From the NCBI RefSeq assembly GCF_009859475.1, contig NZ_CP044549.1, positions 2,356,001-2,420,000 of the forward strand: DNA of 64,000 nucleotides. Direction: 5' to 3'. The notes under the pieces are model-generated. The model had not been told where the DNA came from and ran no database searches. It saw only the letters and a program-made list of their open reading frames with translations. Position numbers and translations under genes: made by a program. Source of the stretch: Hydrogenophaga sp. BPS33 (GTDB lineage Bacteria; Pseudomonadota; Gammaproteobacteria; Burkholderiales; Burkholderiaceae_C). The first letter of the stretch is position 1; the number at the start of each line of letters is the position of its first letter. Below are positions 34,349 to 44,049 of this stretch, piece after piece.

Positions 34349-34430
34349 TAGAGCACACCCCCCTGCGCCGCTGACGCGGCTTCCCCCCTCTGTTGCGCGC
34401 CTTAGGCGCTTCGAGGGGGGACGGCATCTT

Positions 34431-34549
34431 GGGCCGGCGCAGCCGTCCCTCGATGCCCCTGGATGGAGGCACGCTCGCCGGAGAGGGCGTGGTATTTCGG
34501 GCCGGCGCAGCGCCCCTCGATGCCTCTGGATAGAGGCACGCGCGCCGGG
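34431..34549. repeat. Two direct copies of a dispersed intergenic repeat
   Basis: Copies at 34431-34481 and 34499-34549 share GGGCCGGCGCAGC, CCCTCGATGCC, CTGGAT and AGGCACGC blocks in order. A further diverged copy lies at 42681-42720. The pair fills the space between the convergent kinase and suhB genes (34349-34549), where nothing else is visible except a CCCCCCTC...GAGGGGGG inverted repeat at about 34383-34420. Confidence 0.65.
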
Positions 34550-35482
34550 TCAGGTTGTGGCGTCGTTGCTGGGTGCCGTCGTGTCGTCGGCGACGGGGGT
34601 GTCTTGCGGTGCGTCGGCCGGGGGCGTGCCACGGGCCCGTGCCTGGCGCACGGCTGCCTTGTCGCCTGCGCTGGCGAATTTGCTGTACTTGCCCGTCAGC
34701 CCCACGAGCTGGCCGTAGATCTTCGGGTTGGCGGCCAGGCATTCCTTCTGCTCCAGGAAGTCGGACTCGCCGGTGAAGTTGCCGATCAGGCCGCCCGCTT
34801 CGGTGACCAGCAGCGCGCCGGCAGCCACGTCCCAGGGCGAGAGGCCCATTTCGAAGAAACCGTCGGTGAAACCGGCGGCCACGTACGCGAGATCCAACGC
34901 GGCCGAGCCAGGGCGGCGCACACCGGCCACGCGCGGCATCACGTCGCCCAGCATCTGCATGTAGGTCTGGAACGCGTCGCCCGGGCGGAACGGGAAGCCG
35001 GTGGAGACCAGGCAGTCGCGCAGCGTGGTGCGCTTGGCCACGCGGATGCGGCGGTCGTTCAGGTAGGCGCCGCGTCCGCGCGTGGCGCAGAAGAGGTCGT
35101 TGCGAGAAGGGTCGTAGACGACGGCCTGCTCGATCCGGTTGCCCACCATGAGCGCGATGCTCACGCAGTAGACCGGGAAGCCGTGAATGAAGTTGGTGGT
35201 GCCGTCCAGCGGGTCGATGATCCAGGTGTGGTCAGCACCCCCGTGTTTGCCCGCTTGCCGGCCCGATTCCTCGGCCCAGATGGCGTGGTCGGGATAGGCC
35301 GTGAGCAGGGTGTCGATGATCGCCGCCTCGGCGGCCTGATCGACCTCGGTCACGAAATCGTTGGTCTGCTTGACCGAGACCCGGACCGACTCCACGTCCA
35401 GCGCAGCGCGGTTGATGATGGTTCCAGCGGTACGTGCGGCCTTGATGGCCACGTTGAGCATGGGGTGGAGTGTGGACGACAT
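34550..35482 (-). CDS. suhB: Inositol-1-monophosphatase family protein SuhB
   Basis: A 310-aa phosphatase with the full Mg2+-dependent signature: [27 protein letters not shown], and the late motif [18 protein letters not shown]. It matches SuhB in length except for an Ala/Asp/Pro-rich tail of about 40 residues after ASAGDKAA. SuhB hydrolyses inositol monophosphate and in E. coli also joins rRNA antitermination complexes. It stands divergent from trmJ. Confidence 0.93.
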   Translation of the reverse strand: MSSTLHPMLNVAIKAARTAGTIINRAALDVESVRVSVKQTNDFVTEVDQAAEAAIIDTLLTAYPDHAIWAEESGRQAGKHGGADHTWIIDPLDGTTNFIHGFPVYCVSIALMVGNRIEQAVVYDPSRNDLFCATRGRGAYLNDRRIRVAKRTTLRDCLVSTGFPFRPGDAFQTYMQMLGDVMPRVAGVRRPGSAALDLAYVAAGFTDGFFEMGLSPWDVAAGALLVTEAGGLIGNFTGESDFLEQKECLAANPKIYGQLVGLTGKYSKFASAGDKAAVRQARARGTPPADAPQDTPVADDTTAPSNDATT

Positions 35483-35607
35483 GAATTGTGAACCTCGGCG
35501 CGCTCCGGGGCGGTGCGCGCGACAGTGGATGAGCAGGGGATGCGAAACCCGGCAATGCGGGCGGCGACAATAGGCGGGATTTTACCGTCCCCACTTTTCT
35601 TTCTCGC

Positions 35608-36345
35608 ATGCGCACCCGTTTTGTCCTGATCCAGACCAGCCACGCCGGCAATGTGGGCGGCGTCGCCCGTGCCATGAAAGTCATGGGCTTCGACGATCTG
35701 GTGCTGGTGCAGCCGCGCTGGGCCAACGTGCTGCGCCGCGAGGAGACCATCCAGCGCGCCAGTGGCGCCAACGACGTGCTGGCCCGGGCGCGCATCGTCG
35801 ACACGCTCGACGAGGCGCTCGACGGCATAAGCCACCTCTGCGCCACCGCCATGACCCCGCGCGACTTCGGCCCGCCCACGCGTGCGCCGCGCGAGCACTT
35901 CGCCAGCCTGTTCGGCGGCCAGGAGCCGCCACCCACGGGTGTGGCCTTTCTGTTCGGCTCCGAGCGCTTCGGCATGCGCAACGAAGACGTGTACCGCTGC
36001 CACGTCGCGCTGAGCATCCCGACCGCGCCCAGCTTCGGCTCGCTCAATCTGGCGGCGGCGGTGCAACTGATCGCCTACGACTGGCGCCAGGCCTTGGGCG
36101 GCTTCGGCGTCGCGGCCTCGGTCGCCGAGAGGCCGCAGGCCGACGCGAAGGCCTTGTCCGGCATGCTCGAACACCTTGAGCGTGCGTTGGTCGCGGTGGA
36201 TTTCCTGGATCCCGACGCGCCCAAGAAGCTCATGCCACGGCTCAACCAGCTTTTCAACCGCGCCGCGCCCAGCGACGAGGAAATCCACATTCTTCGAGGT
36301 GTTGCCAAGGCGATGCTGCAAACGGCCGACAAGGCAAGACGCTAG
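35608..36345 (+). CDS. trmJ: tRNA (cytidine/uridine-2'-O-)-methyltransferase TrmJ
   Basis: A 245-aa SPOUT-class methyltransferase. The N-terminal [17 protein letters not shown], the SAM-knot motifs [15 protein letters not shown] and [18 protein letters not shown], and the C-terminal extension typical of TrmJ are clear. It 2'-O-methylates position 32 of several tRNAs. cysE follows 11 bases after its stop, so they are likely co-transcribed. Confidence 0.93.
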   Translation: MRTRFVLIQTSHAGNVGGVARAMKVMGFDDLVLVQPRWANVLRREETIQRASGANDVLARARIVDTLDEALDGISHLCATAMTPRDFGPPTRAPREHFASLFGGQEPPPTGVAFLFGSERFGMRNEDVYRCHVALSIPTAPSFGSLNLAAAVQLIAYDWRQALGGFGVAASVAERPQADAKALSGMLEHLERALVAVDFLDPDAPKKLMPRLNQLFNRAAPSDEEIHILRGVAKAMLQTADKARR

Positions 36346-36356
36346 ACTGCCCGCCT

Positions 36357-37130
36357 ATGTTCGACCGCATCCGCTCCGACATCCAGTGCATCCTGGACCG
36401 CGATCCCGCCGCGCGCAGCACCTGGGAGGTCGTCACCTGCTATCCCGGCCTGCACGCCGTGTGGCTGCACCGGCCGGCCCATTGGTGCTGGACGCATGGC
36501 TTCAAGTGGCTGGGCCGTTTCATCTCGCACGTCTCGCGCTGGTTCACCGGCATCGAGATCCACCCGGGCGCCACGCTGGGCGAACGCGTGTTCTTCGACC
36601 ACGCCATGGGTGTGGTGGTGGGTGAAACCGCCGAGATCGGTGACGGCTGCACCATCTACCAGGGCGTGACGCTGGGCGGTACCTCGCTCTACAAGGGCAC
36701 CAAACGCCACCCCACGCTGGGCAAGGACGTGGTCGTGAGCGCGGGCGCCAAGGTCCTGGGCGGGTTCCTGGTGGGCGATGGCGCCAAGATCGGCAGCAAC
36801 GCGGTGGTGATCAAGCCGGTGCCGGCGGGCGCGACCGCGGTGGGCATACCGGCGCGCATCATTCCCAGCAAGCAGGGCGAGAGTGCCGATGTGGCCGAGC
36901 AAGGCCAGAAGTTCAACGCTTATGGAGTGACCCAGGACGACGACCCACTGTCACAGGCCATGCGCGGCCTGATCGACAACGCCGCCGGACAGGAGCACCA
37001 GATCGCCTTGCTCTGGCAGGCGATCGAGACGCTGGCCGAAACCAAGAAGCAGGGCGACTGCGTGCCAGAGGACGCGGCGCGCAAAGAGTGCTTCGAGAAA
37101 GAGAAGCTCAACCAGCTGGTGGGGAAATAG
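36357..37130 (+). CDS. cysE: Serine O-acetyltransferase
   Basis: A 257-aa acyltransferase of the left-handed beta-helix family. Visible are [24 protein letters not shown] (catalytic His and hexapeptide repeats), GVTLGGT, and [20 protein letters not shown]. It makes O-acetylserine from serine and acetyl-CoA for cysteine synthesis. The short N-terminal helix region corresponds to the compact form (CysE/EpsC-like) with about 70 residues before the helix, and the C-terminus extends about 60 residues past the fold. It is co-oriented with trmJ. Confidence 0.93.
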   Translation: MFDRIRSDIQCILDRDPAARSTWEVVTCYPGLHAVWLHRPAHWCWTHGFKWLGRFISHVSRWFTGIEIHPGATLGERVFFDHAMGVVVGETAEIGDGCTIYQGVTLGGTSLYKGTKRHPTLGKDVVVSAGAKVLGGFLVGDGAKIGSNAVVIKPVPAGATAVGIPARIIPSKQGESADVAEQGQKFNAYGVTQDDDPLSQAMRGLIDNAAGQEHQIALLWQAIETLAETKKQGDCVPEDAARKECFEKEKLNQLVGK

Positions 37131-37148
37131 GCCCCCGCGCGCGGGCTT

Positions 37149-37625
37149 TCAGTGGTGGTGGCCGTGTGCGCCGTGCGCGTGGCCGTGGGCGATTTCCTCG
37201 GCCGAGGCGGCCTTTACATCGGTCACGTTCAAGGTAAAGGTGATGTCCTGACCTGCCAGCGGGTGGTTGCCATCGAGCATCACGGTGTCGCCCTTGATCT
37301 TGGTCACGGTGAAGACCTGGTGGCGGCCCTGGTCGTCGTGGCCTTCGAGCTGTCCGCCCACCTTCACGCCGGGCGGAAAGTCCTTCTTCGAGATGGTGGT
37401 CACCAGGCTCTCGTCGCGTTCGCCAAAGGCCAATGAAGGTTGCAGCTTCACCGTGGTGTTGAAGCCCTTCTCTTGCCCCTCCAGCGCCAGCTCGACGCCG
37501 GGCAGGGTATTGCCATAGCCGCCGTGCAGGTAGGCGCGCGGGGTCTTGCCATCTTCCAGCACCTTGCCTTTGGCGTCGACGGCGCGGAAGGTGAGGGTGA
37601 CGATGGTGTCTTTGGTGATCTTCAT
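37149..37625 (-). CDS. slyD: FKBP-type peptidyl-prolyl isomerase SlyD
   Basis: A 158-aa SlyD-like isomerase. The FKBP halves (VTLTFRAVDAKGKVLEDG, GNTLPGVELALEG) flank the insert-in-flap chaperone domain, then GNHPLAGQDITFTLNV ends the fold as in SlyD. A His-rich tail (HGHAHGAHGHHH) could bind nickel, as in E. coli SlyD. The start at 37625 was chosen by homology; the frame extends upstream into mogA. It lies 20 bases downstream of mogA on the same strand. Confidence 0.92.
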   Translation of the reverse strand: MKITKDTIVTLTFRAVDAKGKVLEDGKTPRAYLHGGYGNTLPGVELALEGQEKGFNTTVKLQPSLAFGERDESLVTTISKKDFPPGVKVGGQLEGHDDQGRHQVFTVTKIKGDTVMLDGNHPLAGQDITFTLNVTDVKAASAEEIAHGHAHGAHGHHH

Positions 37626-37645
37626 GTCGGGTCGCGTGAACAGGG

Positions 37646-38248
37646 TTAAACAGGGCGCACGGCGGACTTGGGGCGGAAGGCCTTGCAGACCGCGTCGTGC
37701 GTTTGGAGATACGGGCCGCCGATCAGGTCGATGCAATACGGCACGGCGGCAAAGATGCCGTTGACACGCTGCGTGCCATCGGCGTTCTTGAGTCCTTCGA
37801 GCGTTTCGGCAATCGCCTTGGGTTGGCCCGGCAGGTTGATGATGAGGCTCTTGTCGCGCACCACCGCCACCTGCCGGGACAGGATGGCGGTGGGCACGAA
37901 GGCCAGGCCGATCTGGCGCATCTGCTCGCCAAAGCCCGGCATTTCCTTGTGGGCCACGGCCAGCGTGGCCTCGGGGGTCACGTCGCGCAAGGCCGGGCCG
38001 GTGCCGCCGGTGGTGAGCACCAGCGAGCAGCCGGCGTCCACCAGTTCGATCAGCGTCGCGCTGATGTGCTCGGTCTCATCGGGGATCAGGCGCGGCTCGA
38101 AGCGGATCGGGTTCTGCAATGCGCGCGTGAGCCAGTCCTGCAGAGCGGGCAGGCCCTTGTCTTCGTACACGCCACTGCTGGCGCGGTCGCTGATCGACAC
38201 GATGCCGATGCGCACCGGTTCTGCGGGTTGGGTCGTGGGTTCGCTCAT
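37646..38248 (-). CDS. mog: Molybdopterin adenylyltransferase
   Basis: A 200-aa MogA-type protein. IGIVSISDRASSGVYEDKG, the GGTGPALRDVTPEAT signature and the PGQPKAIAETLEG segment are the standard motifs. It adenylylates molybdopterin before Mo insertion and so supplies cofactor for the nitrate reductase in this window. The start overlaps the darP stop (ATGA at 38245-38248). Confidence 0.92.
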   Translation of the reverse strand: MSEPTTQPAEPVRIGIVSISDRASSGVYEDKGLPALQDWLTRALQNPIRFEPRLIPDETEHISATLIELVDAGCSLVLTTGGTGPALRDVTPEATLAVAHKEMPGFGEQMRQIGLAFVPTAILSRQVAVVRDKSLIINLPGQPKAIAETLEGLKNADGTQRVNGIFAAVPYCIDLIGGPYLQTHDAVCKAFRPKSAVRPV

Positions 38249-38898
38249 GGCTGCTCGTCGTCCTCGGACGCGCCGTCGCCGGCCGTGTCCGCGTCCTGAT
38301 TCAGCGCGGCCTTGACGGTCTGGAAAATCTCGCGGTAGGCCTTGCCGTGGCGCACGGCCTCGCCGGGGCGTTCCTTGACGGCCTGCGCATCCTTGCGCGC
38401 CTGGCGGATCAGGGCGCGCAGGTGCTGCACGTCGCTCTGTGGGTCCATCTGCATCCAGGCGGTCAGCGCGTCGTCTTCGTTGATCAGGCGGTCGCGCCAT
38501 TGCTCGGCCATGTGCAGCGAGAGCGTGTCCTTGGCCGATCCCTTGCTCTGCTCTTCCAGCGCCGCTTCCACCGCCGCGACGGTGTCTTCGTCGAGCTTGC
38601 GCATGAGCTTGCCGATGAACTGCATCTGGCGGCGGCGGCCCTCGAAATTGGTGATGCGCCTGGCATCGGCAACGGCTTCGAGCAGCTTTTCCGACAGGTC
38701 GAGCTTGTCCAGCAGGTCCGCGCGCAGCGTGAGCAGACTCTCGCCCAGCGATTGCAGCCGGTCGCTTTCCTTCTTCAGGTCGGTCTTGCTCATTTCGGCG
38801 GAGCCCTTGAGCTCGCGTTTGAGTTCCTGGTCCAGCTCGCTGCCCAGGGCGACGAACTGGCCTCGGACGAAATAGCCTTTGGTGGGTTTGCGGGACAT
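38245..38898 (-). CDS. darP: Ribosome-associated protein DarP (YjgA, DUF615)
   Basis: A 217-aa helical, charged protein. ELKREL, RRRQMQFIGKLMR and HLRALIRQARKD are the YjgA/DUF615 marks. DarP binds late 50S assembly intermediates and promotes maturation of the peptidyl transferase centre in E. coli. It is divergent from pmbA (70 bp apart), the usual betaproteobacterial arrangement, and translationally coupled to mog. Confidence 0.92.
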   Translation of the reverse strand: MSRKPTKGYFVRGQFVALGSELDQELKRELKGSAEMSKTDLKKESDRLQSLGESLLTLRADLLDKLDLSEKLLEAVADARRITNFEGRRRQMQFIGKLMRKLDEDTVAAVEAALEEQSKGSAKDTLSLHMAEQWRDRLINEDDALTAWMQMDPQSDVQHLRALIRQARKDAQAVKERPGEAVRHGKAYREIFQTVKAALNQDADTAGDGASEDDEQP

Positions 38899-38968
38899 GA
38901 AGAATATTGAATGGGCTTGCGCGCGGGAGCGCAAGCCATGAAGAGCGGCAAGTATCATAGCCGTCGAC

Positions 38969-40384
38969 ATGAAAACTCCCTCCCAAGCCCCCGTGGCAAA
39001 CCCCAACGCCCCCCTCTCCGGCTTCCAATACGCGCGCAGCCAGTTCGAAGAACTGGTCGATCTGGCGCTCTCCCATGCGAAGCAGCTGGGGGCGGTGGAC
39101 GCGGCCGCTGAAGTGTCCGAAGGGGCCGGCTTGAGCGTCTCGGTGCGCAAGGGCGAGCTGGAAAACGTCGAGCGCAACCGCGACAAGTCCCTGGGCGTCA
39201 CCGTGTACCTGGGGCAAAAGCGCGGCAACGCCTCCACCTCCGATTTCTCCGCCGCTGCCGTGCGCCAGACGGTGCAGGCCGCATACGACATTGCCCGCTT
39301 CACGGCGCAAGACCCTGTGGCCGGTTTGCCCGATGTGGGCGACGTGGCCGATACCTATCCCGATCTTGACCTGTTCCACCCCTGGTCGATCGACTCCGAG
39401 GAAGCCGCGCGCATCGCACTGGCCTGCGAGGCCGCCGCGTTGGCGACCAGCCGCAAGATCAGCAACAGCGAAGGCGCGGGCGTGTCGGCGCAGCAATCGC
39501 ATTTCTTCACCGCGCACCTGCGCGGTGGCGAGCGCGGCAAGCCGGGCATCTTCAGCGGTGGCTACGCCAGTTCGCGCCACAGCCTGTCTGTGGCGCCCAT
39601 TGCCGGCAAGGGCGCGAACATGCAGCGCGACTACTGGTACAGCTCCATGCGCTCGCCGAACGAACTGGCCACGCCCGAAGCCGTGGGCCGCTACGCGGCT
39701 GAGCGCACGCTGGCGCGCCTGAATGGCCGCAAGATCGCGACCACCGAATGCCCGGTGCTGTTCGAGTCACCCCTGGCCGCGGGTCTGCTGGGCAGTTACG
39801 TGCAGGCCACGAGCGGTGGTGCGCTCTACCGCAACACCACCTTCCTGCACGACAGCCTGGGCAAGCGCGTGATGGCCAAGCACCTGGACATTTTGGAAGA
39901 CCCGCACCTGCGCAATGGCAAAGGCAGTTCGCCCTTCGACGACGAAGGCGTGCGCACCGCGAAGCGCAAGGTGCTGTCGGCAGGGCGTGTGCAGGGCTAC
40001 TTTCTGTCCACCTACTCCGCGCGCAAGCTCGGCATGCGCACCACGGGCAATGCGGGTGGCTCGCACAACCTCACGCTCACCAGCCGGCTCACGCAGCCGG
40101 GCGACGACCTGCGCGCCATGCTCAAGAAGCTGGGCCGTGGCCTGTTCGTCACCGAGCTCATGGGCCAGGGCGTGAACTACGTGACCGGCGACTATTCGCG
40201 CGGTGCGTCGGGCTATTGGGTCGAGAACGGCGAGATCGCCTACCCGGTGCACGAGATCACCATCGCCGGCAACCTCAAGGACATGCTGCTGGGCATCGAG
40301 GCGGTGGGGGCCGATGCCTACAACTACGGCGCGAAAACCACCGGGTCCATCCTGGTCAACCGCATGAAGGTGGCCGGCAGCTGA
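38969..40384 (+). CDS. pmbA: Metalloprotease PmbA/TldE
   Basis: A 471-aa TldE/PmbA subunit. GLSVSVRKGELENVERNRDKSLGV, NTTFLHDS and a C-terminal TTGNAGGSHNL and GDYSRGASGYWVENGEI are characteristic. PmbA pairs with TldD to form a zinc protease that matures microcins and degrades CcdA. As expected for the TldE half, the HExxxH zinc motif is absent. tldD is not in the window. Confidence 0.93.
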   Translation: MKTPSQAPVANPNAPLSGFQYARSQFEELVDLALSHAKQLGAVDAAAEVSEGAGLSVSVRKGELENVERNRDKSLGVTVYLGQKRGNASTSDFSAAAVRQTVQAAYDIARFTAQDPVAGLPDVGDVADTYPDLDLFHPWSIDSEEAARIALACEAAALATSRKISNSEGAGVSAQQSHFFTAHLRGGERGKPGIFSGGYASSRHSLSVAPIAGKGANMQRDYWYSSMRSPNELATPEAVGRYAAERTLARLNGRKIATTECPVLFESPLAAGLLGSYVQATSGGALYRNTTFLHDSLGKRVMAKHLDILEDPHLRNGKGSSPFDDEGVRTAKRKVLSAGRVQGYFLSTYSARKLGMRTTGNAGGSHNLTLTSRLTQPGDDLRAMLKKLGRGLFVTELMGQGVNYVTGDYSRGASGYWVENGEIAYPVHEITIAGNLKDMLLGIEAVGADAYNYGAKTTGSILVNRMKVAGS

Positions 40385-40408
40385 ACCGCTGCCGGTTCGC
40401 GGGAGGAT

Positions 40409-41632
40409 TCAGCGCTTGCGCTGGACCTCCAGATTGCGGCGCGCGTCCTCGGGGTAGGCGAAGGTGATGAGGCCTTTTTGCACCTTGCCCATCACCAGCA
40501 TGTTGTCGGTGACCGCATCCTTGTCGTCCACCGTGAACGGCCGCTCATAGGTCGCCACGACACCGTAGTAGGTGCGTGGGATGTTCTCCAGGGCGGCCTT
40601 CATCGCGGGTCCGCTGAACTTGCCGTCGCGGATGCCGAACATCGCATAGATCAGCAGGTACACCGTGTCATACCCTTGCGCGGCGGCCATGGGCACAGCC
40701 ATCTTCTGGTTGAACTTGCGCGTGTAGCCCGAGATGAACGCGGCACGGCGTTCGTTGCTGGGTTCGGCGATGAAGGTTTGCGCCATGAGCGCGCCCTCGG
40801 CGGCCTGCGGGGCACCCGTGAGGAAAAAGGGGAAGGACAGGGGCCACCCGCCGACCAGGGGTACGTCCCAGTTCATCGCGCGCCGGCCATTGGCGATGGT
40901 CGCGTTCTCCGGGCCCACGGTGTAGGTGAAGATCACGTTGGCACCCGCGGCCTTGGCGGCGGCCAATTCGCTCGAGAGGTCTTTCACGCCCAGCGGAAAC
41001 CGCCCGACGTAGGCCGGCTTGACGCCTTTCTGGTCCAAGGCGGCCAACACGTCCTTCATGCCGGCTTCGCCGTAGCCCGTGGTATCGGCAAAGATCGCCA
41101 CCCGGTTCCAGCCGCGCTTGAGGATGTCATTGACCACGAAGGGTGCCTGGATCGCATCGCGCGGTGCGTTGCGGAAGACGTAGCTTTCTGCAGCCGGGTA
41201 TTGGGCGGTGACGGGGGTGCCTGCGGAACACGGCACCAGCAAGGGCGATTGCGCCTTTTGGAACACGGGGATCGACTTCAAGGCGACGCCGGTGTTGCAA
41301 AAGCCCAGCGTGGCGATCACGCCGTCCTTCATCAGGGCCTGCGATTCCTGCAGGCCGACATCGGGATTGCCTTTGTCGTCTCTCACGACCAGTTCGATGT
41401 GTCGCCCCAGGTAACCCCCCACGCGGTTGATCTCGTCGACGGCCAGGCGCATGCCATTGAGCATGGGCAGGCCGAAATCCGACGAGGGGCCGCTGAAGGG
41501 GCCGATCGCGCCCACTTTGATGGGCGGGGCGCTGGCGGTCTGGGCCTGCGCGACCATGGGCAGCACCATGGCCAGTGCCAATCCGCCAAACGTGCGGTGC
41601 ACAAGGGAAGGGGAAGTTCTGATCGAGATCAT
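40409..41632 (-). CDS. ABC transporter substrate-binding protein, LivK-like
   Basis: A 407-aa periplasmic binding protein of the branched-chain amino-acid/amide type. A signal peptide (about 1-31, ending MVAQAQ) is followed by IKVGAIGPFSGP, GMRLAVDEINRVGG and a two-lobe fold. AGGAG lies 9 bases before the ATG. No permease or ATPase genes adjoin it, so it is an orphan binding protein whose ligand cannot be told. Confidence 0.9.
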   Translation of the reverse strand: MISIRTSPSLVHRTFGGLALAMVLPMVAQAQTASAPPIKVGAIGPFSGPSSDFGLPMLNGMRLAVDEINRVGGYLGRHIELVVRDDKGNPDVGLQESQALMKDGVIATLGFCNTGVALKSIPVFQKAQSPLLVPCSAGTPVTAQYPAAESYVFRNAPRDAIQAPFVVNDILKRGWNRVAIFADTTGYGEAGMKDVLAALDQKGVKPAYVGRFPLGVKDLSSELAAAKAAGANVIFTYTVGPENATIANGRRAMNWDVPLVGGWPLSFPFFLTGAPQAAEGALMAQTFIAEPSNERRAAFISGYTRKFNQKMAVPMAAAQGYDTVYLLIYAMFGIRDGKFSGPAMKAALENIPRTYYGVVATYERPFTVDDKDAVTDNMLVMGKVQKGLITFAYPEDARRNLEVQRKR

Positions 41633-41746
41633 GCAAAAGGCTCCTGGGGTCTGAAGATCGTCTCAGACTAGAACCTTTGCATGCACTTTTGGGTATCCGT
41701 CCAACAGCCTGGGTGTTGGGGTTGGAGCCGGGTCCAATGGCTTGGA

Positions 41747-42193
41747 TCAGCCCGCCAGCGCAGCCTTCACCGCAGCCGAAACCTGGGCCATGTCGGCCTT
41801 GCCCGCCAGACGGGCTTTCACGGCGCCCATGACCTTGCCCATGTCGCCAGGCCCCTTGGCACCCAGTTCGGCGACGATGGCCTTGACCTCGGTGGCCACT
41901 TCCTCGGCACTGAGGCGTGCGGGCAGATAGGCCTGCAGCACGACCATTTCGGCCTTTTCCTTGTCCACCAGGTCTTGCCGATCGGCCTTGGAGAAGGCCT
42001 CGATGCTGTCCTTGCGCTGCTTGACCAGCTTGTCGACGATGGCCACGACCATGGCATCGTCCAGTTCCACGCGCTCGTCCACTTCCTTTTGCTTCATGGC
42101 GGCGGTCAGCAGGCGGATGGTGCCCAGGCGCTCGCTGTCCTTGGCGCGCATGGCGGTTTTCATGTCTTCGGTGATCTGTTCTTTCAGGCTCAT
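41747..42193 (-). CDS. GatB/YqeY domain-containing protein
   Basis: A 148-aa YqeY-type protein with MSLKEQITEDMKTAMRAKDS, LRTIRLL-like and ARLSAEEVATEVKAIVAELGAKGPGDMGKVMG segments. GAGGAG stands 6 bases before the ATG at 42193. The family resembles the tRNA-binding tail of GatB, but its role is unclear. It follows rpsU in the same direction after the rpsU terminator, as is common in betaproteobacteria. Confidence 0.92.
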   Translation of the reverse strand: MSLKEQITEDMKTAMRAKDSERLGTIRLLTAAMKQKEVDERVELDDAMVVAIVDKLVKQRKDSIEAFSKADRQDLVDKEKAEMVVLQAYLPARLSAEEVATEVKAIVAELGAKGPGDMGKVMGAVKARLAGKADMAQVSAAVKAALAG

Positions 42194-42223
42194 GGGAGGC
42201 TCCTCGCAGTGGTGAATCGGCAA

Positions 42224-42262
42224 TAAAAAAAGCCCGCTTGAGCGTCCTCCAGCGGGCTTGTT
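42224..42262 (-). terminator. Rho-independent terminator after rpsU
   Basis: On the minus strand AAGCCCGCT and AGCGGGCTT pair around a 12-base loop and are followed by a T-run. It lies between rpsU and yqeY, so part of the transcripts may read through. Confidence 0.85.
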
Positions 42263-42291
42263 CGCGACCGGGCAGGCCCGGTGGCTCGTGC

Positions 42292-42504
42292 TCAGTACAG
42301 CTTCTTGGGCAACTGCATCGAGCGCACACGCTTGTAGTGGCGCTTGACGGCAGCGGCTTTCTTGCGCTTGCGCTCGGCGGTCGGCTTTTCGTAGAACTCG
42401 CGAGCGCGCAGGTCGGTCAGCAGGCCGAGCTTTTCAATGGTGCGCTTGAAACGGCGCAGAGCGACGTCAAAGGGTTCGTTGTCTTTTACACGGATGGTCG
42501 TCAT
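42292..42504 (-). CDS. rpsU: 30S ribosomal protein S21
   Basis: A 70-aa basic protein with the S21 signature: [39 protein letters not shown]. Full length and intact. Confidence 0.97.
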   Translation of the reverse strand: MTTIRVKDNEPFDVALRRFKRTIEKLGLLTDLRAREFYEKPTAERKRKKAAAVKRHYKRVRSMQLPKKLY

Positions 42505-42832
42505 TGGCGAAAGATATCCAGATTGCGCAGAGAGAGGACGTTCGGGAAGATCGGGCCCGCGCGACATCACTGCAAAAGTCCCGTCATTAACTAGTATTGG
42601 CCGACGGGGTTTGCCAGCAAAGCCGGGGATTATAGCTCCCCCCGCCGCGCTGCGCGCGTCCCCCTCAGGGGGCGCTCCCTGGGACCGGCGGAGCCGGATC
42701 CTCGGTAGCCCTGGATCTGCGTCGCGCGCTCCGGAGATGGGCTGGGGAGAAGCGGTGGGGCCGGAACTCTGGATGGTGTCTCGCGCTCTGGGGGCGTGCG
42801 CGGCGCTATCGGGGTTTGGGGCGTCGCAGCGA
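42505..42832. other. Intergenic region with a dispersed repeat copy
   Basis: About 330 bp upstream of rpsU hold the rpsU promoter region and, at 42651-42720, a CCCCCTCAGGGGG-type inverted repeat followed by GGGACCGGCGGAGCCGG and CCTGGAT blocks. These resemble the repeat pair at 34431-34549. No RNA gene or ORF is supported. Confidence 0.5.
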
Positions 42833-44035
42833 CTACAGCGCGTGCGCGCAGGCATGGGCGCTGGCCCAGGCCCATTGGAAGTTGTAGCCGCCCAGCCAGC
42901 CGGTCACGTCGACCACTTCGCCGATGAAGTACAGGCCGGCCTGCTTCGATTCCAGGGTCTGGGAGGACAGGTCGCGCGTGTCCACGCCGCCCAGCGTGAC
43001 CTCGGCCTTGCGGTAGCCCTCGGAGCCGGTGGGCGTGAGCTCCCAGCGTGTGAGGCGCCCGGCCAGCCGCGCCAGGGCCTTGTCCGAGGTGTCGGCCACC
43101 GGGCGCTGCCAGTCGCTGTCCTGTTGCACCCAGGCTTCGGCCAGGCGACTGGGCACGAGCGTGGCCAGTTCGTTGGCCAGCAGCTTGCGCGAACTCGCCT
43201 TGGCGCGCGCCAGGGCGGCGGGCAGGTCGGTGTCGGGGGCCAGGTTCAGGCCGATCGGCGTGCCCTCGCGCCAGTAGCTGGAGATCTGCAGCACGGCCGG
43301 GCCGGACAGGCCGCGGTGGGTGAACAGCAGGTCTTCGTGGAAAGCCATGCGCCCTTTCTTTTCTCCGGTTTCGATGGACACCGGCAGCGACAGGCCGGAG
43401 AGCGAGGCGTAGGGTGCCCAGGCGCCACCGTCGAAGGTGAGCGGCACCAGGCCGGGTCGCCGCTCCACCAGCCGAAGCCCGAACTGGGTGGCGATGCGGT
43501 AGCCGAAGTCGCTTGCGCCGATCTTGGGGATGGACAGGCCGCCGGTGGCGACCACCACGGTGCGGCTTTGCACGGTGCCCTGGTCGGTGTCGAGTTCGTA
43601 GGCGCCATCGCCGTTCTGGCGCACCGCTTTCACGCCGCAGGGTTGCCGGCGTTGCACGCCGCCTGCATCGCATTCGCGCAGCAGCATCTGGATCAGGTCG
43701 TCGGCCGAGTGGTCGCAGAACAGCTGGCCCTTGTGCTTCTCATGGAATGCGATGCCGTGCCGCTGCACCAGGGCGATGAAGTCGGTGGGCGTGTAGCGCG
43801 AGAGCGCCGAGCGGCAGAAGTGCGGGTTGGCGCTCAGGAAGTGCTTGTGGGGTGCGTGCGGGTCGAGGTCGCGGTTGGTGAAATTGGCACGGCCACCGCC
43901 CGAGATGCGGATCTTCTCGGCGACCTTGTCGCTGTGGTCGAGCACCAGCACGCGCAGGCCGCGCTGACCCGCGATACCGGCGCAGAAAAGACCGGCCGCG
44001 CCGGCGCCGATGACGACGGCATCAAAGTGTTGCAT
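42833..44035 (-). CDS. HI0933/YhiN-family NAD(P)/FAD-dependent oxidoreductase
   Basis: A 400-aa flavoprotein: N-terminal dinucleotide-binding [40 protein letters not shown] and the C-terminal [27 protein letters not shown] are the signature segments of the family. Members are uncharacterised in most bacteria; BaiN-type relatives reduce bile-acid intermediates. The ATG at 44035 lies 14 bases after the desaturase-like gene. Confidence 0.92.
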   Translation of the reverse strand: MQHFDAVVIGAGAAGLFCAGIAGQRGLRVLVLDHSDKVAEKIRISGGGRANFTNRDLDPHAPHKHFLSANPHFCRSALSRYTPTDFIALVQRHGIAFHEKHKGQLFCDHSADDLIQMLLRECDAGGVQRRQPCGVKAVRQNGDGAYELDTDQGTVQSRTVVVATGGLSIPKIGASDFGYRIATQFGLRLVERRPGLVPLTFDGGAWAPYASLSGLSLPVSIETGEKKGRMAFHEDLLFTHRGLSGPAVLQISSYWREGTPIGLNLAPDTDLPAALARAKASSRKLLANELATLVPSRLAEAWVQQDSDWQRPVADTSDKALARLAGRLTRWELTPTGSEGYRKAEVTLGGVDTRDLSSQTLESKQAGLYFIGEVVDVTGWLGGYNFQWAWASAHACAHAL

Positions 44036-44049
44036 GGTGTGCTGCGGTC

